Origin: Paenibacillus artemisiicola
Lineage (GTDB): Bacteria; Bacillota; Bacilli; Paenibacillales; Paenibacillaceae
Assembly (NCBI RefSeq): GCF_017652985.1
Contig: NZ_JAGGDJ010000001.1
Coordinates: 372,001-436,000 of the forward strand
Direction of reading: 5' to 3'
Length of the DNA stretch: 64,000 bases
The notes under the pieces were generated by a model. The model was not told the origin of the DNA, did not search any database, and saw only the letters and a program-made list of their open reading frames with translations. Shown here piece by piece: positions 1 through 7,838 of the stretch; position 1 is the stretch's first letter, and each line of letters starts with the position of its first letter. Made by a program: the position numbers and the translations under genes.

Positions 1-123
1 CGTTGCCGTCGCGACGGGCGATGCCGACGCGGGCGACGCGAATCCGCCGATCGCGGACAGGGCCAGGCCCAGGCTTAACGTGATGACAGCCGCCGATTTT
101 CCAAGGTGTTTCTTAAGACGCAT
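1..123 (-). CDS. N-terminus of a secreted protein (cut by window edge)
   Basis: The reading frame starts at the ATG complementary to 121-123 and runs off the left edge, so only 41 residues are visible. They form a classical Sec signal peptide: a basic start (MRLKKHLGKS), a hydrophobic core (AAVITLSLGLALSAIGGF) and an Ala/Ser-rich end with a plausible ASA cleavage site. A GGAGGC ribosome site lies on the minus strand at 135-140, 11 bases before the start. The protein is exported, but nothing shows its function. The downstream part lies outside the window. Confidence 0.75.
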   Translation of the reverse strand, partial: MRLKKHLGKSAAVITLSLGLALSAIGGFASPASASPVATAT

Positions 124-369
124 GGTCGTAGATGGCCTCCTTATGTATCGTGGGATGGAATCCTTGCTTGTCCCTACTCTACCATAGCCAGGCTTGCCAC
201 CATTTACCTGCGAAGGATGAAGCTGACGCCCGCGCTGGAGAAATCCCCATTTATTAGAACTTCATGAGAAAAATTAAGAAATCATTCCTTGACAGGAAAC
301 AAACGCTCAAGCCTACATAATTTCACCAATCAATCTCCGATGGAACCGATCGCCAAGGGGAAGCGGCGC

Positions 370-398
370 TTGACATTCGTTGGCAATAGGCATACATT
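370..398 (+). promoter_or_regulatory. Sigma-A promoter upstream of the His-rich orphan
   Basis: A perfect -35 TTGACA at 370-375 is followed after 17 bases by TACATT at 393-398 (4 of 6 matches to TATAAT). The -10 box touches the first GTATAC dyad, and two more dyads lie just downstream, a layout typical of a repressed promoter. Confidence 0.6.
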
Positions 399-432
399 TG
401 TATACAAGAATTGTTGTATACGATTGTATACG
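398..432 (+). promoter_or_regulatory. Triple GTATAC operator-like cluster
   Basis: Three copies of TTGTATAC occur here: a perfect dyad TTGTATACAA at 398-407, TTGTATACG at 414-422 and TTGTATACG at 424-432. The dyad centres are 16 and 10 bases apart, and the last two lie one helical turn apart. They overlap the -10 box and the start of the transcript, which suggests binding sites for a dimeric repressor. The regulator is not identifiable here. Confidence 0.55.
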
Positions 433-450
433 AGATGAGGAGGAATGAAC

Positions 451-816
451 ATGCGAGATGGCCGGCATGGCCCTAGAGGGCCGCATGACCACCGCGATCA
501 TCGCGGGCATCGGGGACCCGAGCATGACGAACGGGGCAAGCACCGGTTCCAGAGCGCGCAGACGTTCCGCCGGGGGCGGGCGATCGCGTTCCTCGAGCGG
601 CTGCAGGTGAGGCGTTCGACGCTGCTGCAGCAGCTGAACCAACCGGAATACGACACGATCAAGCCGATCATCAGCGGGGAGCTGAAGGCGACCGACGCGA
701 TTATCCAAGAGTTCATCCATTCGTTCGAGCTGCTGGAAGCCGAGCCCGCCGTAGATCCGGCCGGCGAGCCCGAACAAGGCGGGGAGCGCGCGGGAACGGA
801 TCCGGAAGGCGGCTGA
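451..816 (+). CDS. His/Arg-rich hypothetical protein
   Basis: A 121-residue protein that I do not recognise. The first 30 residues are strongly enriched in His, Arg, Gly and Asp (repeated HR/DH pairs), which could bind metal or nucleic acid. Residues about 35-85 look like a compact helical unit (RAIAFLERLQVRR...LLQQLNQ...ELKATDAIIQEFIHSFELLE), and the tail is acidic and Gly/Pro-rich. GAGGAGG at 437-443 lies 7 bases before this ATG. An in-frame ATG at 445 is only one base from the ribosome site and is less likely. The gene is monocistronic and preceded by a promoter with three GTATAC dyads, so it is probably under tight control. A small metal- or stress-responsive protein is possible but unproven. 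Confidence 0.6.
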   Translation: MRDGRHGPRGPHDHRDHRGHRGPEHDERGKHRFQSAQTFRRGRAIAFLERLQVRRSTLLQQLNQPEYDTIKPIISGELKATDAIIQEFIHSFELLEAEPAVDPAGEPEQGGERAGTDPEGG

Positions 817-872
817 GCAGCCGCGGCCGGCACGGAGCTTCCAAGATTCCGGTCCCGCTGCCGCCATGTCTC

Positions 873-881
873 TGCTATACT
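873..881 (+). promoter_or_regulatory. Extended -10 promoter of the YkvA-like gene
   Basis: TGCTATACT forms an extended -10 element 32 bases before the start codon at 913. No good -35 is visible. A GAATGC-GAG-GCATTC dyad at 885-899 lies at the expected transcript start and could be a 5' hairpin or an operator. Confidence 0.5.
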
Positions 882-912
882 TCTGAATGCGAGGCATTCC
901 GTTCGGGGAGAG

Positions 913-1314
913 ATGCGCGTGGCGGCACGGTTGAAGGCTTGGGCCAAACGGCTGAAACGGCAAGTATTCGTGCTCTATTACGCGTATCGCGACGAGCGCG
1001 CGCCTTGGCTTGCGAAACTGGTTTCCGCGTGCGTGGTCGCGTATGCGTTCAGCCCCGTGGACTTGATTCCGGATTTCATTCCGGTGCCGGGCTATTTGGA
1101 CGACGTGATCTTGATTCCGCTCGGCGTGATGCTGGCCCTGCGCATGATGCCCGACCCGGTGCTTGAAGCCGCGCGAACGAAGGCGGACGAGCGCTTGGCG
1201 GCGGGGAAGAGGAAGCCGAAAAATTGGTTCGCCGGCCTCCTCGTCGTGTTGGCCTGGCTGGCGGCCGCTTGCGGCATCGCGTTATGGTTGTTCTACCGCT
1301 TGATGGGCGGCTGA
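913..1314 (+). CDS. YkvA-like (DUF1232) small membrane protein
   Basis: A 133-residue protein with a basic amphipathic start, a DUF1232 core at about residues 35-75 carrying the family hallmark of a hydrophobic segment followed by SPVDLIPDFIPVPGYLDDV, and one strong C-terminal membrane helix (GLLVVLAWLAAACGIALWLF). GGGGAGAG directly before the ATG serves as ribosome site. B. subtilis YkvA and its relatives are small membrane-associated proteins without an established biochemical role. The gene stands alone, with an extended -10 promoter in front and a terminator hairpin behind. Confidence 0.85.
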   Translation: MRVAARLKAWAKRLKRQVFVLYYAYRDERAPWLAKLVSACVVAYAFSPVDLIPDFIPVPGYLDDVILIPLGVMLALRMMPDPVLEAARTKADERLAAGKRKPKNWFAGLLVVLAWLAAACGIALWLFYRLMGG

Positions 1315-1351
1315 TCGGCAGACGCCGCGCATGGCGGAACCTATCGAAGAT

Positions 1352-1383
1352 ACGAAGGCAGCCGGGAATCCGGCTGCCTTCGT
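1352..1383 (+). terminator. Hairpin terminator after the YkvA-like gene
   Basis: A perfect 14-base-pair stem (ACGAAGGCAGCCGG and its complement) with a GAAT loop, 37 bases after the stop codon. The following sequence is only weakly T-rich (CGCGTTC). Confidence 0.65.
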
Positions 1384-1612
1384 CGCGTTCGCCTACTATG
1401 CGCCTGCATACGCGAGGCAATGGCTCGGCATCGTCTTGCGCCTCCGTTCCGCATGCGCGTCTCGAGGGGATCCGAGCCTGCCGCTCGGTCCTAGGCGCCT
1501 GCTAAAGATTGCTCCAAATCCGCGACCGGCATGGCAAAGACGCTTCTCTCGGTTCATATAGTGAGTCATGGACTTTCTATTCGAACCGAAAGCGAGGTTG
1601 TCAAGCACGAGC

Positions 1613-2509
1613 ATGAAACGAATTCATTGGAAAGCCGGTCTCGCCGCGATCGCCGGATTGCTGCTGTGGAGCGTCCTGTTTGCGGCGCCGGCGAGCGCGG
1701 CGGCAGCGAAGAACCAGTTGATCATCGTGAACAAGCAGACGAACGAATTGGCCTTTTTCGAGAACGGCGCGCTGGTCAAGACGTTCCCCGTCGGCACGGG
1801 CAGAACGCCGGACCTGACGCCCGAGGGCATCTTCCCGATCGTGAACAAGATCAAGAACCGGCCGTATTACAAGGATCACGTGCCCGGCGGGGATCCCCGC
1901 AATCCGCTCGGCGACCGCTGGTTGGGGCTCGAAGTCGACGGCACGTACGGCACGACGTACGCGATTCACGGCAACAACAATCCGAAGTCGATCGGACACT
2001 ACGTCAGCGCGGGCTGCATCCGGATGAACAACGACGCGATTCATTGGTTGTTCCCGCAAATCGAGCTCGGGACGAAGGTCGTCATCACGTCGTCCGGGCA
2101 TACGTTCGCCGAGATCGCGGCCAAGCACGATTATCCGGTCTGGCAGCATTACGAGGGCAAGCTGTCGCTGAACGGCCGGGCGCGGACGCTGAGCCGCGAC
2201 GTCATCGTCGCCGACTCGCGCGTCTTCGTCCCGATGCGGGAGCTGTTCGAGCTGCTGGGGGCGAGCGTCGCGTGGGACGGCAAGACGAAGACCGTCACCG
2301 CCGTCATCGGCGGCCGGACGATCACGCATGTCCCGCAGACGGGCTCGGTGACCGTCGACGGCAGGACGATGTCCATCGCGCCGTCCCTCGTCGCGTCGAA
2401 CGCCGTGCTGCTGCCGGTCCGCGGCATCTCCGAGCTGATCGGGTACGACGTGAGCTGGGACGGACGGGCGAAGGAAATTCGTCTGACCGCGAAAGCCGTC
2501 GCATTCTGA
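1613..2509 (+). CDS. L,D-transpeptidase (YkuD fold) with C-terminal stalk domain
   Basis: A 298-residue exported cell-wall enzyme. A signal peptide (about residues 1-30, ending APASAAAA) is followed by a YkuD catalytic domain (about 35-145). The catalytic motif is IHGNNN...SAGCIRM, with His119 and nucleophilic Cys135. The remainder contains two short repeats like the copper-amine-oxidase-type stalk domains common in Paenibacillaceae surface proteins (FVPMRELFELLGASVAWD and LLPVRGISELIGYDVSWD). It should make or modify 3-3 peptidoglycan cross-links, or anchor proteins. An in-frame ATG at 1568 would add 15 residues, but a TATAGT -10 box at 1557-1562 and the clean signal peptide favour 1613. The ribosome site is weak. 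Confidence 0.88.
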   Translation: MKRIHWKAGLAAIAGLLLWSVLFAAPASAAAAKNQLIIVNKQTNELAFFENGALVKTFPVGTGRTPDLTPEGIFPIVNKIKNRPYYKDHVPGGDPRNPLGDRWLGLEVDGTYGTTYAIHGNNNPKSIGHYVSAGCIRMNNDAIHWLFPQIELGTKVVITSSGHTFAEIAAKHDYPVWQHYEGKLSLNGRARTLSRDVIVADSRVFVPMRELFELLGASVAWDGKTKTVTAVIGGRTITHVPQTGSVTVDGRTMSIAPSLVASNAVLLPVRGISELIGYDVSWDGRAKEIRLTAKAVAF

Positions 2510-2594
2510 ATACCCGCGGCGCAAGCCTCGCGCGCAGCCGGAGGAGAGCGTCAAGGGGCTATCGGCCGCTCGGGCGGCCATGTCCGCAAGCGGG

Positions 2595-2623
2595 GAGGCG
2601 GCCGGTTAACGGCCGCCTCTTTG
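2595..2623 (+). terminator. Terminator of the L,D-transpeptidase gene
   Basis: GAGGCGGCC pairs with GGCCGCCTC (2611-2619) across a 7-base loop and is followed by a short T run. Confidence 0.65.
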
Positions 2624-2770
2624 CCGTTCTTCGCCGCGCTCTCCGCCGCATGATTCCGCGTACTTCGCCGCGTGTTCCCGCGCTCCGCGGTTGGATTTCC
2701 GCGCAAGCGGTTCGGTTCGGGTAAGTAAGTAACAATTATTTCACTTCTTCTCGCGCCGGGACAGGTTCTC

Positions 2771-2776
2771 TATAAT
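2771..2776 (+). promoter_or_regulatory. Promoter -10 box ahead of the first aldo/keto reductase
   Basis: A perfect TATAAT; the -35 region (TTCTCG at 2748-2753) is poor. The transcript would carry a 5' leader of about 165 bases before the gene at 2946. Confidence 0.55.
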
Positions 2777-2806
2777 GGATAGTGGCAACTCGCGGGCGGG
2801 CGACCG

Positions 2807-2836
2807 AAGCGCTGCTGAACGCGAAAGCGCTTTTTT
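2807..2836 (+). terminator. Terminator-like hairpin inside the reductase leader
   Basis: AAGCGCT (2807-2813) pairs with AGCGCTT (2826-2832) across 12 bases and is followed by a run of six T (2831-2836). It lies between the TATAAT box and the gene, so it may be an attenuator. No known riboswitch or T-box motif was recognised. Confidence 0.4.
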
Positions 2837-2945
2837 CAGCCGGCGCCGCCGTCCGTCCGAGCCGAACGAAGCTGTTCGTCGCACCTGTCGCACGGATCTC
2901 CGGGACGAACCGGAGGAATCGAATCACGAATAGGAGGCATCGCGG

Positions 2946-3926
2946 ATGAAGTACACCTATTTGGGAAAGTCCGGCTTGAAGGTCAGCAAATTATGCCTGG
3001 GCACGATGAATTTCGGCCCCGAAACGGACGAGCAGGAATCGTTCCGGATCATGGACGCCGCCTTGGACGCGGGCGTCAATTTCTTCGACACGGCCAACGT
3101 ATACGGCGGCCAGGGCAATCGGGGAAGAACCGAGGAGATCATCGGCCGCTGGTTCGCGCAGGGCGGAGGCCGCCGGGAGAAGGTCGTCCTCGCCACCAAG
3201 GTGCACAGCAACATGGACGACGCCTTGGACGGGCCCAACATGACGAACGGGCTGTCCGCCTACAAAATCCGCCGCCATCTGGAAGGCTCGCTCCGCCGGT
3301 TGAACACGGACCACGTCGAGCTCTACCAGATGCACCACGTCGACCGCAACGTCGGCTGGGACGAGCTGTGGGAAGCCTTCCAGGTCCAGATCAACCAAGG
3401 CAAGATCGGCTACGTCGGCGCCAGCAATTTCGCCGGCCGCGATCTGGTGAAGGCGCAGTACGAAGCGAAAGCGAGACATCATCTCGGCCTCGTGTCCGAG
3501 CAGCATAAATTCAGCCTGCTGTGCCGGCTGCCGGAGCTTGAAGTGCTCCCGGCCGCGCAGGATCAAGGCATCGGCGTCATCGCCTGGAGTCCGCTGGACG
3601 GCGGCCTGCTGGGCGGCAACGCGCTCAAGGCGTCCGGCGGCTCGCGCAGCACGCGTTCGCAGGAGCGGGTCGACGCGCACCGGAGCAAGCTCGAGCAGTT
3701 CGCCAGCCTGTGCCGCGAGCTCGGCGAGAGCGAAGCCAACGTCGCGCTGGCGTGGACGCTCGCGCATCCGGCCATGACGGCGCCGATCATCGGGCCGCGT
3801 ACGCTGGCGCAGTTCCAAGATACGCTGCGCGTCGTCGACATCGCGCTGTCGGACGAGACGCTAAAGCGGCTCGACGAGATTTTCCCGGGGCCGGGCGGCG
3901 AAGCGCCGAAAGCTTACGCGTGGTAA
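2946..3926 (+). CDS. Aldo/keto reductase (YdhF/YajO-like)
   Basis: A 326-residue cytosolic NADPH-dependent oxidoreductase with a TIM-barrel fold. The tetrad is complete: Asp48 (FFDTAN), Tyr53 (VYGG), Lys85 (LATKV) and His130 (LYQMH). The C-terminal cofactor region carries PIIGPRTLAQ. Length and motifs match the AKR family that includes YajO and the IolS-like enzymes, which reduce sugar aldehydes and other carbonyls; the substrate cannot be read from sequence. AGGAGG lies 8 bases before the ATG. A second, diverged aldo/keto reductase follows 109 bases downstream, perhaps co-transcribed. Confidence 0.9.
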   Translation: MKYTYLGKSGLKVSKLCLGTMNFGPETDEQESFRIMDAALDAGVNFFDTANVYGGQGNRGRTEEIIGRWFAQGGGRREKVVLATKVHSNMDDALDGPNMTNGLSAYKIRRHLEGSLRRLNTDHVELYQMHHVDRNVGWDELWEAFQVQINQGKIGYVGASNFAGRDLVKAQYEAKARHHLGLVSEQHKFSLLCRLPELEVLPAAQDQGIGVIAWSPLDGGLLGGNALKASGGSRSTRSQERVDAHRSKLEQFASLCRELGESEANVALAWTLAHPAMTAPIIGPRTLAQFQDTLRVVDIALSDETLKRLDEIFPGPGGEAPKAYAW

Positions 3927-4035
3927 CGGAACGTCCTCGACGATTTAAACGCTAACCTTGCGAAGGTCATCGTCCGAGCGATGCACGGCAAGCGATTCGA
4001 TATCGTACGATACAGATTTAAAAGGAGGCATTCCT

Positions 4036-4950
4036 ATGGCAACGCTGCAAACATCGACCCTCGGCCGGACCGGCCTCGAGATCACCCGGCTGGGCTTCGG
4101 CGCGATGGAAATCCGCGGGCCGCGCATTTGGGGCGGCCGTCCCGTCGCGGACGGGGAAGCGGACCGGATTCTGAACGCCGTCCTCGACGCCGGCATCAAT
4201 TTCATCGATACGTCCTACGACTACGGACTGAGCGAGGAATACATCGGCCGCTTCATCAGCAAGCGCCGGAGCGAATACGTCCTCGCGACCAAATGCGGCT
4301 GCACGGTCGTGAACGCGGGCGATCATGACGATACGCCGCACGTGTGGACGCGGGACAACCTGCTCCGGAACATCGACGTGAGCCTGAGCCGGATGAAAAC
4401 GGACTACGTCGACCTGCTGCAGCTGCATAATCCGACGCTGGACCAGACGGAGGAAGGCAGCCTGATCGACGTGCTGAAGGAGATCCAGGCATCGGGTAAG
4501 GCGCGCTGGATCGGCATCTCCTCGACGCTGCCGCATCTGCCGGCGTACATCGATACCGGCGTCTTCGATTCGTTCCAAATTCCGTATTCCGCGCTCGAGC
4601 GGGATCACGAGAACCTGATCGCCAAGGCGGCGCAAGCCGGGGCCGGCACGATCATTCGCGGCGGCGTCGGACGCGGCGAGCCGGGGCACGGCCTCGGCAA
4701 CCAGGACCGCTGGACCTTCTGGGAGCAGGCGAAACTCGACGAGCTGCTGGACGAAGGCGAGAGCCGGACCGGCTTCATCCTGCGGTTCACGCTCAGCCAT
4801 CCTCAGCTGACGACGACGATCGTCGGCACGAAGAATCCCGAGCATCTGGCCGAGAACATCCGCATCGCGGAGAGAGGGCCGCTTGCCGCGGACGTGTACG
4901 AAGAAGCGAAGCAGCGCCTGAGCGCCGCGGGCCAGCAGCCCAAAGCGTAA
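4036..4950 (+). CDS. Aldo/keto reductase, second and diverged copy
   Basis: A 304-residue aldo/keto reductase with tetrad Asp58 (FIDTSYDYG), Tyr63, Lys86 (LATKCG) and His131 (LLQLHNP). The C-terminal part (TTIVGTKNPEHLAENI) fits the cofactor-binding end. The start is fixed by AAAGGAGG at 4021-4028, 7 bases upstream of the ATG, although the frame is open further upstream. It resembles the subgroup near YqkF-type and L-glyceraldehyde-3-phosphate-type reductases. With the preceding gene it probably handles carbonyl substrates. A very strong terminator follows. Confidence 0.88.
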   Translation: MATLQTSTLGRTGLEITRLGFGAMEIRGPRIWGGRPVADGEADRILNAVLDAGINFIDTSYDYGLSEEYIGRFISKRRSEYVLATKCGCTVVNAGDHDDTPHVWTRDNLLRNIDVSLSRMKTDYVDLLQLHNPTLDQTEEGSLIDVLKEIQASGKARWIGISSTLPHLPAYIDTGVFDSFQIPYSALERDHENLIAKAAQAGAGTIIRGGVGRGEPGHGLGNQDRWTFWEQAKLDELLDEGESRTGFILRFTLSHPQLTTTIVGTKNPEHLAENIRIAERGPLAADVYEEAKQRLSAAGQQPKA

Positions 4951-5005
4951 GACCGGCGTACCGTTTTAATTCGCTAGCGCTTCCTAACAAATTGATCGCA
5001 TCGCC

Positions 5006-5031
5006 AATCCGCCCGTTCGGGCGGATTTTTT
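5006..5031 (+). terminator. Strong intrinsic terminator
   Basis: AATCCGCCC pairs perfectly with GGGCGGATT across a GTTC loop and is followed by TTTTTT. It ends the aldo/keto reductase unit. Confidence 0.9.
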
Positions 5032-5063
5032 CTGTTTTCGCCGCTTCTCGGACGAGCCGTTCC

Positions 5064-5100
5064 GGTTGCCGCCGGGTTGCCGCCGGGTTGCCGCCGGGTT
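5064..5100 (+). repeat. 11-base tandem repeat, three copies
   Basis: GGTTGCCGCCG occurs three times head to tail (5064-5074, 5075-5085, 5086-5096) with a partial fourth copy (GGTT). It is non-coding, located between the terminator and the amino-acid transporter leader. No function is evident. Confidence 0.85.
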
Positions 5101-5239
5101 CTCGGCGCGTTGCCGGCCGTGCTTCATTCGCCGCGAGACGGCCGGCCGCATCGAATTTAACGTCGGAATTGCCGCCCGCGTGCGGTTTTTTTCATGATTT
5201 TCCGTAGGATTCGGTCGGATCGCGTAGGAGGGCCGTATC

Positions 5240-5269
5240 GTGGACCTAACATCGCGTGATTTTACTTGA
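5240..5269 (+). CDS. Possible 9-residue leader peptide before the amino-acid importer
   Basis: A tiny frame, GTG followed by eight codons (MDLTSRDFT) and TGA, is preceded by TAGGAGGG at 5225-5232, an ideal ribosome site with 7-8 base spacing. It ends 56 bases before the ATPase gene. The peptide has no obvious regulatory codon run, so this could be coincidence; the quality of the ribosome site is the only support. Confidence 0.3.
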   Translation: MDLTSRDFT

Positions 5270-5325
5270 CATGACTCGTCCATCGGCCGGGCAAGCCGCG
5301 GCAAGGGCGGAAAGGAGGAGGTTCG

Positions 5326-6054
5326 ATGATTGCGTTCGAGCAAGTCGACAAGCATTTCGGCGACTTTCATGTGCTGAAGGGCATCGAGCTTCGCGTCGAG
5401 CCGGGCGAGGTCGTCGTGGTCGTGGGCCCGTCGGGGTCGGGGAAGAGCACGCTGCTCCGGTGCATCAACCGGCTGGAAACGATCTCGAGCGGCAGCTTGA
5501 CCGTGCTCGACGTCAAGCTCGGCGACAAGGGGACCGACATCAACCGGCTGCGGCGGGACATCGGCATGGTGTTTCAGCATTTTAACCTGTACCCTCACAA
5601 GACCGCCTTGGGCAACGTCTCGCTCGCGCCGATGAAGGTGCTCGGGCAGCCGCGGGCGGAAGCGGAGGCGACGGCGAGGCAGTACCTGGAGAAGGTCGGC
5701 ATCGGAGACATGGCGGACCGGTATCCGGCGCAATTGTCCGGCGGCCAGCAGCAGCGCGTCGCCATCGCGCGGGGACTCGCGATGAAGCCGAAGATCATGC
5801 TCTTCGACGAGCCGACGTCCGCGCTCGATCCCGAGATGGTCGGCGAAGTGCTGGACGTCATGAAGGCGCTGGCGCGGGAAGGGATGACCATGGTCGTCGT
5901 CACGCACGAGATGGGATTCGCCCGCGAGGTGGCGGACCGCGTCGTGTTCATGGACCACGGGCGCATCCTGGAGGTGTCCCCGCCGGAGGTCTTCTTCGAG
6001 CAACCAAGGGAAGAGCGGGCGCGCGCGTTTCTTAACCGGGTGCTTCATCATTAG
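5326..6054 (+). CDS. glnQ: Polar amino-acid ABC importer, ATP-binding subunit
   Basis: A 242-residue ATPase of the GlnQ/HisP class that powers uptake of polar amino acids (glutamine, glutamate, aspartate, arginine or similar). Visible motifs: Walker [10 protein letters not shown] (34-42), Q-loop at Gln84 (MVFQHFN), signature LSGGQQQR (137-144), Walker B IMLFDEP (157-163) and the switch histidine in [20 protein letters not shown] lies just before the ATG. It is first in an importer operon (ATPase, binding protein, permease, permease), followed by a GlnK/GlnL sensor pair that suggests glutamine or glutamate as substrate. The symbol denotes the family; the substrate is inferred. Confidence 0.93.
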   Translation: MIAFEQVDKHFGDFHVLKGIELRVEPGEVVVVVGPSGSGKSTLLRCINRLETISSGSLTVLDVKLGDKGTDINRLRRDIGMVFQHFNLYPHKTALGNVSLAPMKVLGQPRAEAEATARQYLEKVGIGDMADRYPAQLSGGQQQRVAIARGLAMKPKIMLFDEPTSALDPEMVGEVLDVMKALAREGMTMVVVTHEMGFAREVADRVVFMDHGRILEVSPPEVFFEQPREERARAFLNRVLHH

Positions 6055-6147
6055 CCGGTCCGCGCCGTTCGCGGGGTCCGCGGCATGCCTGCCCGCGCAC
6101 GTCACCAGATTCCGTTCACGTTCAATCATGGAGAGGGGATAGGAAAG

Positions 6148-7041
6148 ATGAAACCAAGAAAATGGCTGTTTGCCTGCGTCCTGACGACGTTGATCGCGGC
6201 GATCGCGCTTACCGGCTGCGGCGCGAAGAACGACACGAACGCCGGATCCAACGGCGCATCGAACGGCAACGCGGCGAGCGGAGACGCGGCCGGAAACGCC
6301 GGCGGCGACCAGGCGGCGGGATCGTCGGCGCTCGACGCCGTCAAGAGCCGCGGCAAGCTCGTCGTCGGGGTCAAGTTCGATACGAAGCTGTTCGGCCTGA
6401 AGGACCCCGCGAGCGGCAGCGTTGAAGGCTTCGACGTCGACATCGCCAAGGCGCTCGCGAAGGAAATCGTCGGGGACGAGACGAAGATCGAGCTGAAGGA
6501 AGTCACGTCGAAGACCCGCATCCCGATGCTCAACAACGGCGACATCGACATGATCGTCGCCACGATGACGATAACGGAGGAACGGAAGAAGGAAGTCGAC
6601 TTCTCGGACGTGTACTTCAAGGCGGGCCAATCGCTGCTCGTGAAGAAGGGCAGTCCGATCAAGACCATCGGCGATATCAAGAAAGGCACGAAGGTGCTGG
6701 CCGTCAAGGGCTCGACGTCCGTGGACAACATCAAGGAGAAGGCGCCCGACGCGACCGTGCTGGAATTCGACAACTACCAGGACGCGTTCAGCGCCCTCAA
6801 GGCCGGCCAAGGCGACACGCTGACGACCGACAACGCGATTCTGTACGGCATGGCCGCGCAGGATCCGAACTACGAGGTCGTCGGCGAGCCGTTCACCGAC
6901 GAGCCGTACGGCATCGCGATTAAGAAGGGCGAAACCGCGCTCCTGGACGCCGTCAACGCCGGGCTGAAGAAGCTGAACGACAGCGGCGCGTACAAGGAGA
7001 TTTACGAGAAATGGATCGGCGAGACGCCGGCGGCCAACTAA
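6148..7041 (+). CDS. Amino-acid ABC importer, substrate-binding lipoprotein
   Basis: A 297-residue binding protein anchored as a lipoprotein: signal peptide with lipobox LTGC (around residue 22), then a Gly/Asn/Ala-rich linker and a class-3 amino-acid binding fold. Family landmarks are GKLVVGVKFDTKLFG, GFDVDIAKALAKEIVG, MIVATMTITEERKKEVDFS and the C-terminal YKEIYEKWIGE. It delivers substrate to the two permeases downstream. The start is the ATG at 6148, after GGAGAGGGG and AGGAAAG; an upstream in-frame ATG at 6085 would spoil the signal peptide. A 16-base-pair hairpin follows the stop codon and probably raises its expression relative to the permeases. Confidence 0.92.
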   Translation: MKPRKWLFACVLTTLIAAIALTGCGAKNDTNAGSNGASNGNAASGDAAGNAGGDQAAGSSALDAVKSRGKLVVGVKFDTKLFGLKDPASGSVEGFDVDIAKALAKEIVGDETKIELKEVTSKTRIPMLNNGDIDMIVATMTITEERKKEVDFSDVYFKAGQSLLVKKGSPIKTIGDIKKGTKVLAVKGSTSVDNIKEKAPDATVLEFDNYQDAFSALKAGQGDTLTTDNAILYGMAAQDPNYEVVGEPFTDEPYGIAIKKGETALLDAVNAGLKKLNDSGAYKEIYEKWIGETPAAN

Positions 7042-7046
7042 CGTAA

Positions 7047-7095
7047 GCAAGCGCGAAGCGCGACCGGCCTTGGCGCCGGCGCGCTTCGCGCTTGC
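7047..7095 (+). other. 16-base-pair hairpin between binding-protein and permease genes
   Basis: GCAAGCGCGAAGCGCG (7047-7062) pairs perfectly with 7080-7095, and the 17-base loop can itself pair (CCGG/CCGG). There is no T run, so it more likely stabilises or processes the mRNA 3' of the binding-protein gene than terminates transcription. This would explain an excess of binding protein over permease. Confidence 0.75.
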
Positions 7096-7121
7096 CCGAT
7101 TCGGGTGGAGGGAGGGATACG

Positions 7122-7775
7122 ATGCCGGATCTGTCGATTTTCACGGACCATTTCGGGTTATACATGAAAGGCTTCGGCAACACCGTCCTATCGAGCGTCA
7201 TCGCCCTGCTCGGGAGCTTCGCGCTCGGGACGGTCGCGGCCGTCTTCCGCATCTCGGCCGTCAAGCCGCTGCGGTGGGCGGGGACCGCTTTCGTCGAGTT
7301 TATTCGCAACATTCCGATCCTGCTCGTCGTCTTCGCGTTCTACTACGGGCTGCCGACGCTGGGGGTGACGCTGAGCGGGTTCGCCTGCGGCACGATCGGC
7401 CTGACCGTGTATACGGCGTCCTTCGTCGCCGAAGCGATCCGCGCGGGCATCCTGAGCGTGCCGGCCGGCCAGTCGGAAGCGGCCAGGGCCTCGGGCATGA
7501 GCTACGTGCAGACGATGCGCCACGTTGTGCTGCCGCAGGCGATCAAGATCGTCATTCCGCCGCTCAGCAACCAGTTCATTAACCTGGTTAAGAATTCATC
7601 GGTGCTCGGCGTGTTCGCCGGCTTCGACCTGATGTACTACGGCGATCAAGTGGCGAGCAAGACGTACGCCACGTTCGACACGTACCTGTTCGTCGCGGCG
7701 CTCTACCTCGTCCTGACGCTGCCGCTCAGCTGGGCGGCGCTCCGGCTGGAACGCCGCTGGGCGCGAAACGGCTAG
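7122..7775 (+). CDS. Amino-acid ABC importer permease 1
   Basis: A 217-residue His/Glu/Gln/Arg/opine-family permease with about five membrane helices and the EAA coupling loop (EAARASGMSYVQTMRHVVLP), which contacts the ATPase encoded at 5326. The ATG at 7122 is chosen because GGAGGGAGGG lies at 7107-7116; an in-frame start at 7092 sits inside the preceding hairpin. It forms the channel with the second permease 63 bases downstream. Confidence 0.92.
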   Translation: MPDLSIFTDHFGLYMKGFGNTVLSSVIALLGSFALGTVAAVFRISAVKPLRWAGTAFVEFIRNIPILLVVFAFYYGLPTLGVTLSGFACGTIGLTVYTASFVAEAIRAGILSVPAGQSEAARASGMSYVQTMRHVVLPQAIKIVIPPLSNQFINLVKNSSVLGVFAGFDLMYYGDQVASKTYATFDTYLFVAALYLVLTLPLSWAALRLERRWARNG

Positions 7776-7838
7776 CATTTCCGCGAACGGGCGCGGGTCC
7801 GCCAAGCCCGTCAATTCCGATATTAGGAGGATCGAAGG

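Noticed and set aside
2777..2945. Leader tested by eye for T-box and common riboswitch motifs.
   Set aside because: No T-box conserved sequence and no recognised riboswitch core, so only a generic attenuator is proposed.
5064..5100. Tandem repeats considered as CRISPR.
   Set aside because: Repeats are only 11 bases and directly adjacent without spacers.
4984..7050. A 688-codon minus-strand frame opposite the glnQ and binding-protein genes.
   Set aside because: Same GC-bias shadow; the plus strand carries Walker motifs and a lipobox.
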